DNA of 64,000 nucleotides from positions 1,715,501 to 1,779,500 of the forward strand of contig NC_092569.1 of assembly GCF_037975245.1 (NCBI RefSeq), given 5' to 3'. The translations under genes were made by a program, and so were the position numbers. This DNA comes from Apostichopus japonicus. Lineage: Eukaryota; Echinodermata; Holothuroidea; Aspidochirotida; Stichopodidae. The notes under the pieces were generated by a model. The model had not been told where the DNA came from. It ran no database searches and saw only the letters and a program-made list of their open reading frames with translations. Shown one piece after another: positions 1 through 12,800 of this stretch (position 1 is its first letter; every line of letters starts with the position of its first letter).

Positions 1-658
1 AGATCTTAATAGATAGCTAGGAACTGTAACCAACTGTTTTATTTTAGTTGCTTTATAGAGGAAAGTGGAGATCATCTGCTTAAGCCCTGTGTCCAATGAA
101 TAGTTTATTAAAACCGTAATAGCCGCAAGGAAATAACACCACAATCACTTCTCTTGACAGATTGATAGATCTTGATAGATAGCTAGGTACTGTAACCAAC
201 TGTTTTATTTTAGTTGCTTTATAGAGGAAAGTGGAGATCATCTGCTTAAGCCCTGTGTCCAATGAATAGTTTATTAAAACCGTAATAGCCGCAAGGAAAT
301 AACACCACAATCACTTCTCTTGACAGATTGATAGATCTTGATAGATAGCTAGGTACTGTAACCAACTGTTTTATTTTAGTTGCTTTATAGAGGAAAGTGG
401 AGATCATCTGCTTAAGCCCTGTGTCCAATGAATAGTTTATTAAAACCGTAATAGCCGCAAGGAAATAACACCACAATCACTTCTCTTGACAGATTGATAG
501 ATCTTAATAAATAGCTAGGAACTATAGCCAACTGTTTTATTTTAGTTGCTTTGTAGAGGAAAGTGGAAATTAGCTGCTTAAGCCCTGTGTCCAATGAATA
601 GTATATTAAAACCGTAATAGCCACAAGGAAATAACACTACAATCACTTCTCTTGACAG
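1..658. repeat. 166-bp tandem array ending at an exon acceptor
   Basis: Four copies with an exact 166-bp period; the array continues off the left edge. Each unit ends tctcttgacagATTGA, identical to the acceptor plus first five exon bases of the visible exon 1. Earlier copies therefore place decoy AGs ending at 160, 326 and 492, with the true one at 658. The fourth copy is the most diverged. Confidence 0.95.
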
Positions 659-811
659 ATTGACGAGGTGAAGATTCTCGGTAAAGATAGATACCTGGTT
701 GCTCATACCACAGAGACGCTGCTCTTGGGGGATCTCGCTTCCAACAAACTCAGCGAAGTACCCTGGCCAAACACAGGTGGCAACGAAAAGTTCTTCTTTG
801 AGAACGAAAGT
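659..811 (+). CDS. IFT172: IFT172 visible exon 1
   Basis: Residues 1-51 of the visible part, phase 0 at both ends, WD40 region with [16 protein letters not shown]. The acceptor tctcttgacag is the last copy of the 166-bp array that precedes it. The donor is gtgagt. Confidence 0.95.
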
Positions 812-3800
812 GTGAGTGTAACTCCAGCATTTATGCTGATTTTTCACTCAAACTTTTAGACTGGACTGAGAATGTAAGGGTTTTCCAATTGTCTGAGTTT
901 ATTAAAAACAAAGTAAAATAGTTTATCTAGCATTTCGCTTTCCTCGAAGGTTTACTTAATTTCTTGTGTTTGCTTTCTTTGTTGATTCTGTCTTGTTGTA
1001 TTGATCACACTGTTGAATATGAATCGCAGTATACAATCACCATGGTAACAAACATTGATCAACAACCTTTGTTCTTGTAGTACCCATCATATGTACTTTT
1101 CATATTGTAAGTTTGTATCATATAAAGCTCCCTGTACCATTTTTTGTGAGAAATTATGTGAACTAACTAAAAGATGAAATGGAGTTGTGTTCCTTTCATA
1201 TTTATTTTTTGATGTTATTCTTTCCCTCGTCTTGCAGGTTTGCATGATATTCAACGCCGGAGAGCTCTCTCTCATCGAGTACGGCAATAACGAGATTCTT
1301 GGGTGTGTTAGGACAGAGTTCATGAACCCTCACTTGATCAGGTGATTATTATAAGAAAAAATTTTGTTTTTTTGTGCCAAGCTTGTTATGTGTGTCATTT
1401 TATGCAATATGAAATTAGCTGTTAATCACTAGAATTTCAGACAAGCCAATGTATAGAGCAGTCTTTTAAAATATCAACACCTTCTTTTGTTCAAGTCGCC
1501 ATCTCTATTTATGGAGGTCAATTTTCCGTTAAAAAGAAGTAGAAACTAAACTTGGCTGATATGTCTCAGGGGAGATTATTTCAAGCTGACAAAATAGATT
1601 TGATGTATTGTTCTTTTTATCTGTAATTTTTTAATCTAGACTTTTTCTCTTTCAACATCACTCTCTAACAAACAGTGTCAGACTAAACGAAAGAAAACAA
1701 CGCAACATCGTAGACAACAAGAAGATGGCGTACCTGGTTGATCTGAAGACCATCGCGATACTGGATCTGATCTCGGGATTCAATCTGGCCTCGCTGCAGC
1801 ACGATACCAAAGTAGATTGGTTGGAGATGAATGAGACCGGGAGGATTCTTCTCTTCAGAGACAAGAGGATGCGAGTGAGTCCGAAGAGATCATTCAAATT
1901 CTCTTTGAGATTGGCAGTGTTTGCGACATGATTGTGTTTCACAGTTTGATTTAATATTTGATCAATTTTGATGCAGTCTGATTCCCAAATCATGTGTTCA
2001 CAGTTTGAGTTAATTTTGATCAATTTTTGATGCAGTCTGATTCTAAAATGATGTGTTCAAATTTTGATTTAATATTTCATCAAGTTTGATGCTGTCTGAC
2101 TCCAAAATCATGTGTTCACATTTTGAGTTAATTTTGATCAATTTTTTTTTATGTAGTCTGATTCTAAAATGATGTGTTCAAAATTTGATTTCATATTTGA
2201 TCAATTTTGATGCAGTCTGATTATAAAATCATATGTTCAAATTTTGAGTAAATTTTGATCAATTTTTATGCTGTCTGTTTCCAAAATCATGTGTTCACAG
2301 TTTGAATTAATTTTGATCAATTTTTATGCTGTCTGCTTCCAAAATCATGTTTTCACATTTTGGGTTAATTTTGATGAATTTTTGATGCTGTAATAGCTCA
2401 TTCATCCCTCGCAGAATTTTTATCATGTTTGATTCTGTCTCTTAAAAAGTGTCTTATATTTGTCGTGTTTTGTGAGATAATATAAAGCTTTCCTGCATAT
2501 GCCTTCTTGTATTAAAATCATAACCTATTAACTTGCTTTCTTCTCTCCTTTCTCAACACAGTTGTACATGTTTGATGTTTTGAATGAGAGCAAGGCGACC
2601 ATTTTGAATTACTGCAGTTATGTTCAGGTCAGTCAAACCTAGATGTCCCGTAGAACTTTACGGTTAAAATTCAGATGTTTAATTATTTCTATTCCAACTT
2701 TGCAATGGTGTCTCTTATGACACCACCTGGTACTGTATCGCTGTGCTACCAGGGGGTAGGAAGTGGGGAAGGGTGCACAACATCAGAGGGGCACTTTCTC
2801 ATTCCACAACCACCACTCGTTATGCTACAAACCAATACACACCGGCCATATTACTCAAATATATATGATGTGTTAGTATGCTATCAACACTATTATAGTG
2901 CATGTGACTCTTATAAAAATTAACAAAGGCTTAAGATATCCAATGGACAGTTCTTCATCAAAGGGGCACATTTTATTTGCCAGTTGTGCACATTTGCTAT
3001 TTTGGAAAAAAAGTGGGGGGGGGCACGTGCCCTCGGTGCCCCTCCGGCTCCCACCCCCCTGTGTGCTACTATTTCAGTTTGTTTGGTTGGTTAGGATGCG
3101 AGCCAAACTGGGTTTGTGTTTTTTTGTTTTTTTTTGAGCTCCACTGAATAAGGATAGTTTAGTATAAATGCTTTACCTTATTGTTACCAGCTGTCAGTAA
3201 GTAATCACAGCTTAATCGATCAGTGAATGAGGTTTATAAATAATATTTAAATGTTATAAATAACAAAAATATAAAAAATACTTCTACTTGATTGTCATGG
3301 AATTTTACACTGACAGTTTGCCACAAACTACAAAATCTATTTGTCCAATGGTATGCCTCTAACACACAGTAGCTTTTGCCATAAAAAAAAATAGAATTAA
3401 GTTTTAATAACAATATCGTGTTTTTTTTTACATATGTTCCTTTGTTATAGTGGGTCCCGCAGAGCGACGTGGTGGTGGCACAGAACAGGGGCAACCTCTG
3501 TGTCTGGTACAACATTGACCACCCTGAGAAGGTCACAATGTTTCCCATCAAGGTAAGTAATACTTTATTCACGAAACAGGTCAAAAAGTGTCGGTTTCCA
3601 ACGAGGACCTGGTTATACTTTAAAGGAAACAATGCTATGAAAGCCTTAGATGCTGTTCAAACATAGGAAATGAGTTTTGAGTTCCTAAATCTTTACATTG
3701 AGGGAACATTGATATACTATACATCAATACCAAGTAATGAAATAAGGGACTAAATAAACAGGTCAATATATCAATATATACCGGGTATGTCATCAATATA

Positions 3801-6800
3801 TACCGGGTATGTCATCAATATATACCGGGTATTTCATCAATATATACCGGGTGTGTCATCAATATATACCGGGTGTGTCATCAATATATACCGGGTATGT
3901 CATCAATATATACCGGGTATGTCATCAATATATACCGGGTATGTCATCAATATATACCGGGTATGTCATCAATATATACCGGGTATGTCATCAATATATA
4001 CCGGGTATGTCATCAATATATACCGGGTATGTCATCAATATATACCGGGTATGTCATCAATATATACCGGGTATGTCATCAATATATACCGGGTATGTCA
4101 TCAATATATACCGGGTATGTCATCAATATATACCGGGTATGTCATCAATATATACCGGGTGTGTCATCAATATATACCGGGTGTGTCATCAATATATACC
4201 GGGTGTGTCATCAATATATACCGGGTGTGTCATCAATATATACCGGGTATGTCAGCCAAATCACAGTCATGCCACCCACACCAATATAAGTTACATCACA
4301 TCCGATATAACAGTAGCATTACTGATGACGTAATATTTTATGTCATCCATATATGATAGTTCTGATAATAATCTTTATACAGTCATAATGTGTTCTGTTA
4401 TTCAGTAGAACTGAGTTTAACAAACCTCCAAAGAATCATATTTTACATTATCACTGCTAGCTGTTTGATGTCTATTCTTAATGACCTCTGACTCCATTAC
4501 ATTTATAAATCTCATTGCCAGAGTTTATGTACTTCTTAATTTGATGACCAAAGCTTCCTTCCGCAGTATAACAAGGACAATGGTCTAGTTGTCCGTTGTC
4601 AAGAAACAAAACAAATCACCATGGCTGCATTTCCCTCTCTTTCTATTATTATGATTATTATGATTATTATTTTATTTTTATTTTTATTTTTTTGTAGGGC
4701 GACATAGTAGATTTAGAGAGAGTGGATGGTAAGACAGATGTGATTGTCAGTGAGGGAGTCACGTCCATCTCGTACACCTTAGACGAGGGCCTGATAGAAT
4801 TTGGAACAGCCGTGGACGATGGAAACTACACCAGGTAAAAATCAGGATCATTTAGAGCCAGTTTGCAAAATCTAGCGATATTCAAATAGAGACCAGTTGC
4901 AGATTTGCATATAATAGGAAACCTTCAAATTTTACGAATCTTTCTCGAGCTGAAAATGGATGACATGGTGCCAGGATGGTGTGAGAGGATTGAATCTGGG
5001 GGTCAAAGACATAGAGGGGTTATTGGGGCATTTGTCAGAAAAAGGGGCACTTATTATTTATAAAAAGAATTGGGCACCTTTCAGTATTTTACAGAATTGG
5101 GGGCACATGAATATGCCACAAGCTCAACCACTCCTTCATTCAACAAATGGTCACTTTTAGTTGAACAAAAAAAAGCGTACATTTCATTTACGAGAAAGAG
5201 CGCTTTTCGTTATAACAAAATGGAAAGTTTAGTTGAGGGAACAAGATTTTTGTAGAATTTAGGCATCAAAAGTGGTGCACTTTTCCAATTGTAGCATTTG
5301 TTGCTCTTTTCCATTCCAGCTCTCAATTTTGTGGGCATTGTTCACTATTTTACATTTTTCTTGACTTAAATGCTTGTTACATATAGTTACCAGTTTTCCT
5401 TTTTATTGGTTGTAAGTCTTTTGTTTTTTGTCAATCTTCTTTCAGAGCTGTTGCATTCCTGGAGACGCTGGAAATGACTAACGAGACTGAAGCAATGTGG
5501 AAGACTTTAAGCAAGCTTACTCTCGACGCCAGACAATTGAACATCTCAGAGAGATGTTTTGCTGCCCTCGGTGACGTTGGAAAAGCACGATACCTTCAGA
5601 GCCTCAACAAAATGGCTGCTCCGATAAGTCAGGAAACGGTAGGTTTATAGAGTTAAACACCCAACTCTTGAATTGATTTTTTAGATTTGTTCGCACATTT
5701 GTTCTTTATGTTGAGACACGCACTTCTTAAACCACTGACGTGACTGACCTCTTGTTTATTCATATAAATGACTGAAATATTTAGCGATAAAACACTGTTA
5801 TCAAAGACTGCTTATGTACTGCAAAAAGCCTGTGTAGGTTGTAAATGTATAAACTAGAGGGCCTGCATTTCAAACCAAGGCAAACGGAAACAAACACAGC
5901 TTAGACTACATTAAAAATAGACAGATTGACGGACAACTAAACTGGACCAATGCTCTCTAACTTATACAATGATATATGAAGTCAAACATGTCCCTCAAGC
6001 TAAACTGGACCAATGCCCTCTAACTGATACAATGATATATGTATTAAAACATGTCATTCAAGCTAAACTGGACCAATGCCCTTTAACTAATACAATGATA
6101 TATGTAGTAATTCATGTCCCTCAAGCTAAACTGGACCAATGCCCTCTAACTAATACAATGATATATGTAGTAATTCATGTCACTCAAGCTAAACTGGACC
6201 AATGCCCTCTAACTGATACAATGATATATGTATTAAAACATGTCACTCAAGCTAAACTGGACCAATGCCCTCTAACTAATACAATGATATATGTAGTAAT
6301 TCATGTCACTCAAGCTAAACTGGACCAATGCCCTCTAACTGATACAATGATATATGTATTAAAACATGTCCCTCAAGCTAAACTGGACCAATGCCCTCTA
6401 ACTAATACAATGATATATGTAGTAAAATATTATAGCAAAACATGTCACTCAAGTTTTTGAAGAATATTAGTAATAAATAGTCAAGTTCCATGTTTTGTTA
6501 GAGTCAAAGTGAATCCAAAATTATCATTTTGAAAAATTTTCACTTTGTGTTGCGCTATTTTAGCGGCTCTATTAGAAGGAGATGAGAATAAAAATAAGGG
6601 ATTTCAGCTTGGCTGGAATAACTCTTGGCTATACAGTGTTATATATGTCTCTCCATTTCCTTTGACCTGACAGGGTGAAGACGGCACAAACCATTACACG
6701 ATCAGGGCCAAACTAGCCATCTTGAAAAAGGACTTTCAGGAAGCAGAGAGGATTTACTTAGAGCAGGTAATAATCCAGTTTAATGTTCAGTTATAGAGTT

Positions 6801-9800
6801 ATAGATAATTATAGAGTTATAGATATAATTCAGGAAGCAGAGAGGATTTACTTAGAGCAGGTGAATGGTCCAACAAATTTAATGTTCAGTTATAGATAAA
6901 TATAGAGTTATAGATATAATTCAGGAAGCAGAGAGGATTTACTTAGAGCAGGTAATGGTCCAACAAATTTTAATGTTCAGATATATATAATTATAGAGTT
7001 ATAGATATAATTCAGGAAGCAGAGAGGATTTACTTAGAGCAGGTAATGGTCCAACAAATTTTAATGTTCAGTTATAGATAATTATAAAGTTATAGATATA
7101 ATTCAGGAATCAGAGAGGATTTACTTAGAGCAGGTAATGGTCCAACAAATTTTAATGTTCAGATATATATAATTATAGAGTTATAGATATAATTCAGGAA
7201 GCAGAGAGGATTTACTTAGAGCAAGTAATGGTCCAACAAATTTTAATGTTCAGATATATATAATTATAGAGTTATAGATATAATTCAGGAAGCAGAGAGG
7301 ATTTACTTAGAGCAGGTAATGGTCCAACAAATTTTAATGTTCAGATATATTTAATTATAGTGTTATAGATATAATTCAGGAATCAGAGAGGATTTACTTA
7401 GAGCAGGTAATGGTCCAACAAATTTTAATGTTCAGATATATATAATTATAGAGTTATAGATATAATTCAGGAATCAGAGAGGATTTACTTAGAGCAGGTA
7501 ATGGTCCAACAAATTTTAAAGCAGCATTTTGCGTCCTTTTCTATGATTTTTCTCAACCTCACTGACTCCACTATGCCATAACGACATACATAACTAGCTT
7601 ATCTATTTAAATCTTACTTCATATGGTGGCATAAAAGTCGAAAAATTTGCAACTTTCAACTTTGTTTTTCTCCAAGATAATTACCGTTAGAACCCAATAA
7701 ACCTCGCCCATAATATGAATATTTAAACACTGTGAACGTCATTGACCAATACGTAACCCAACACCAAGCTTGATTTGTGTACAGTCTATATGGTAGTTGT
7801 ACCAGAGAGTTCCATTACATCTCCCTGGTTGTACCAACGCAAAGTCTTGAATCTATTTTTAGCAATGGCTCATAACTAAACCTGCATCTCTGATTGGTTG
7901 AATTCAAACTAGTGGGTTTGGCGGAACTGTATGCGATTAATTTTAACTGTGGAATTTGTCGAGGACACTCTTCTCATTATCTGCAAATATCCTTAATTAC
8001 TCGCCAATTATCGTTGTTTTACAGGGAAAAACTTGGCTAATATCTTAGTTTGCTGTTTTGTGATTGATATAAATTGATGGACATGTCAAAAAAGTAGAAA
8101 ACGGCGACCAAACGCAAAATGCTGCTTTAATGTTCAGATATAGATAATTATAGAGTTATAGATATAATTCAGGAATCAGAGAGGATTTACTTAGAGCAGG
8201 TAATGGTCCAACAAATTTAATGTTCAGTTATAGATAATTATAAAGTTATAGATATAATTCAGGAATCAGAGAGAATTCACTTAGAGCAGGTAATGGTCCA
8301 ATAGAGTTTAATGTTTTGTTTATAGAGTTATAGATAATTATAGAGTTATAGATAATTAATATAGATAATTAGTAAGTTATAGATAATAACCTAGTTATTA
8401 TACAGTACAGCTTCAAATAAAAAGTAACAGAATTGACTACTTTGTAACTTATAAATATGCAAATGTTTGTTGTCAGGTGTTTCACATTGCCTGTGTTACA
8501 TTGTTATGAGAATTTAATTCAAAGATTGCGACACCTTCTACCCCATCCCTCCACATCCACCCTCTCCCTCCACCCCCGTCTCTTCAGACTTAATTGAATT
8601 CCTCATGAATTCCGGCAATACAGCCACATAACACATCGGTGTTTTTTTTTTCTCTCTCTCTCTCTCGTTTCCCAGAATGCAATTGATGAGGCGATGGAGA
8701 TGTACCAGGAGCTACATAAATGGGACGACGCCATCGCTGTAGCAGAGGCAAAGGTCAGTATAAAAATTAATTATTCTTATTATTATTTATTATTATTATA
8801 ATTATTAAATATTATAATTTATTTATTAAAGATACTCAAAGTACACAAATCTCATAACTTTCATTCATAATTCTGAATTTTGCGACATATTTCTGGTTCA
8901 TACATCTATGTTATCCGGTTTGTTTTATCGATGCTCGATGCATCACAGGGTCACCCGGAGCTCGAGACCCTCCGTCAGAACTACTACCAGTGGCTGATGG
9001 AGACAGGCCAAGAGGAGAAAGCCGGTGAGCTCAAGGAGAACGAGAGAGATTTCCACGCAGCAATCAACCTCTACATGAAGGCATCGATGCCGGCCAGAGC
9101 AGCTAGACTGGTCACGACCAACGAAGAACTCATGAATAATAAAGACCTAATCGCAAGAATTGCTGCCTCTCTGATTAAAGGAGAATTCTACGAGAAGGTA
9201 AGCTAGATCACTCTGGACTCAGTTTTCCATTTGCGTTTACCCATTGGTTGTATCTCAGATGGTAATTTGTGGTGGTGGTGAAAATGTTGGTGAATTTCAT
9301 TAATATTTCTTGGTCAATGTCACCTTTAGCCAGGGCGAGAAACAACCAACTTTCAAAATTGATGTAATTCAGGGGTCTGCAAGTAATTTCCTGAAATGAC
9401 ATCAGTTGGAGCAAAGGGCCAGAGAGCACTAAAATGTGCCTTTTCCTAGAATGAGCAAGTCAAGTAGGCCTTAGGGGCCTGCATACTTGATAAATGTAAG
9501 TCTTAGTGGATCAGAGTTGGGATGACATAAGAATTGTCTTTATTTATTTCATCCGTCATTCACATTTTGCACTTATTTTTTCTTTCTTTTCTGTTTGGTT
9601 TAGGCCGGAGAGCTCTTTGAAAAGACCTGGGAGGAGGCTAGAGCCTTGGAATGTTACAGAAAAGGTCATTCCTATCGAAGAGGTTTGTAGCCATAGCAAC
9701 TGTTTGTGCTTTCAATTCCGAAAATTTTTACAATCTTTCAACAATTGATGAGTTTAGTTAAGTTTATCATGTTATCATTTGCTTTTCGGAAAACTGTTTA

Positions 9801-12800
9801 ATCACATGTTGTGACTGGCTCGGAGATATTTTAACCAGATGACGACCGGCGTATCTTCACTCCTCTGAGTATTGGTTGTGTAAGTAGATAATGAGGAGGG
9901 CTAGCTCTTCTATCTGATGGGGTATTTTCCAGGACCAGAAATGAAAGTGAAAATAATATCACATTCCTGGCAATATTCTGGTGGTCATTCCAGGAAATCC
10001 AGAGATTCGGTCTCAGAGCCACAAAATGACTTCCTGACCGTTGGGGTTTTGCTATTTAAACTAAATTAATAGATTTGGTCCTGTACTCACTATGAACTTT
10101 ATGGTGAACATTCAATCTACACTCTTTTTGCTGTGAAATAGGAATGTGATTAATAGTATTTAAAAGGACTTTACTGTGACAGAGAATGTGAAATGAATAC
10201 AATAGCAAGACAAAATATTGCAAACTGGCAGTTAAATCCCCATTTGAATATCTTGCACTTCCCTCGAGATATGGTTTATTGAATATGACCTATTTTTGAA
10301 AAGCTTAAGCTTCAACTACTTCAGGAATTGGTTCATAGAATGAGGTCTGTGATGTCATCTGGGCAAATACTCTTCAAAAGCTTTACTAAGGCTATAAATA
10401 TCTACTTATAAATTTATCCTTGAAACCTAATATATCTGGAATGTTCGCTTTGCCGTTAAAGTTCTCTGTACTTTTTAAGTTCATCAAAATGTATCTTTTT
10501 TATAGAAATATTCTTTTCCTCTGTGGATCAAAGATTGACAAAATCATAAGAAAATCAAAAACATATTCAGCTGAAATTCCCTGATGACATCATTCATTCT
10601 GTTGTTACAACATATCGCAAAATTTGAAAACTCATTTCTTCATGATACGAAATGCTATGAGGACGAGGTTTCTGCCCCTAAAGATTCAGAAAAGTCTTCA
10701 GCAAGTTTGCTAATCCGATCACCTTCAGCCACCAAAAAATCCTTGTAAACTCCAAGCTCCCAACTGTTCATTAGCTCTGAACATATCCCCCAAGAATCTG
10801 CACATCTCTTTTCCCAAGCTGATGGTAATGACTTATAATTTGCTTTCTCCAGCTGTGGAATTAGCCCGTTCCTTCTTACCAGAGGCGGTGGTGAAGTTGG
10901 AAGAGGAATGGGGTGATTATTTGGTCTCACAGAAACAGCTAGATGCGGCCATAAATCACTACATTGAAGCTGGGTATGTATCCATTTCACATTTAGGACA
11001 GTTCTATGTGGTATGTTTTGAAATAAGGTGACCATGTTTTGTTCGGGAATACCAAGGACATAATACTGTATGTTAACTCCCTCGTGTTGACATCAAGCTA
11101 TGGTATCTGTTCTGTGCAATTAAAACCGAGGGGTGGGATCTTGAAGGCATCTCAGTGTCTGGTGGTGTTATGTTGGAAGGATGATGATCAAATGACAGTC
11201 AAACAAAAATCAAAACAAGTGAAGAACAATTAACAATTTACCTTTGTCTGCTTAACATTAACAATTTGGAGGAAGCAATAAACCTTGCGCAAGATCGTCA
11301 TGCTTGGCGGAGGTTAATCACTGAGCATGTTGGATAGACGAGACTCAACTTACTACTACTACTACTTTGTCTGCTGAAATTGTAGTAGCTAGATGGCCAA
11401 ATCACCACATAGTAATCCCACTGTATTTATAACTACTTTTGTTGGATCTATGTATTATATCTGGAAGTTTTCTTAAAACTTTGTAAAATCAACAAGATGT
11501 TCACATAAGATAAAAAAGAGAGGGGGAGGGGGGGGACAAGTCCAGGGAAATTAGAATGTGTGTAAGCCTAAGTGTATCAAACCTGATGGTTTAAGTGTGG
11601 TAGGATCTTTGTCACATTTTGGCTGGACAAGGGTTACAAACAAGCTTACTGCTTACACAGAGAACAATGGAGAAACAACACAATTAAACTCTTTGTTGTA
11701 CGGTTATGTGGTTTGAAGTACGTTGGAAAAACAAGAATGCAACCAACACATCAACCTGATTAAATTCCATTAATTATTCTTCTCTTTTATTACTGCTTAT
11801 TTACTTTCCATGTTTTCTTCGTTACATGCATGTGTCCTTACATTCTTGTGCTATTCACAACCCTTTTCCCTTTTTTTTTTTTCTCGGTTTGCTTCAGTGA
11901 CATATACAAAACAACTGTTAAAATAGACGAAACCTTTAGTCTTTCTCAGACTAAAACATATTGATCTTAGCTGTGTTTTACTATAAATTGTATTTCTTTC
12001 CATCCTTTTGGCAGGGCTGCGAAGAAAGCCATCGAGGCGGCCATTCACTCCCATCAATGGAATAAAGCCGTCCAGATTATCGAGATCCAAGAGGCTTCTG
12101 TCGGGGAGGAATATTACCCCAAGATTGCCAAGCACTATAGCTCGATCAGAGACTTTGAGGTGAGAAGATAATCACAGATGATGAGAGTATCTTCTGTTGG
12201 CTTTATGTCGCCTGATCAGTAGTCAAAATAAAACAAAACTGTGAGCAAACGGCTTATCCACTAAAGAGCCTGTGTAAGAGAATGTGTAAAGGTAAGAGGG
12301 CCTGATGTTTCGATCCTAGCAGGATATTCTTCAGAGGCTTACTACGTGTTAGTTTAAATCTGAGATAGTATCAGATATATTCAGAGGCAGAGAGGTTAGA
12401 GGATGGGAGAAGGGGAGGATGATTGATGAGTGAAAAGCCATGAAGTAATATTTATCATGAACCAATTAGTAATGTACCATTAGTGATCAAAGTGCATTTG
12501 TGTTACATATTTTATTTTAAGGATTTGTATGAAAGATGTGACTTCAAATGTTCTTCCTTCTTAGATTATCTCTTTTTTAATCCTTCCTCCTTCCCCCCCA
12601 CCCACCCCCCCCCACTCTATGCCTACTTCCTAGTTTATGTACAACTGTCTCCTATTTAATTCTTCTATCCCCTTAGACTGCTGAGAGATTCTACATCCAG
12701 GCAGGCCTTAGTAAGGATGCCATTGATATGTACACAGCAGCAGGAAAATGGGAGGCGGCTCATAAGGTGAGGAATTCATTCTTTTCTTGCTAAAACACTA

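Noticed and set aside
3769-4253. Three overlapping ORFs of 138-189 codons in the 22-bp array
   Set aside because: They exist only because the repeat unit lacks stops; low complexity, intronic, no homology expected.
5785-5890. A third copy of the 12222/43168 dispersed repeat (gcctgtgtagg, gagggcctg)
   Set aside because: Only short words match by eye; too weak to call.
5969-6460. 163-codon ORF with a 21-residue repeat
   Set aside because: Period of 63 bp is divisible by three and stop-free; it is a minisatellite inside IFT172 intron 7.
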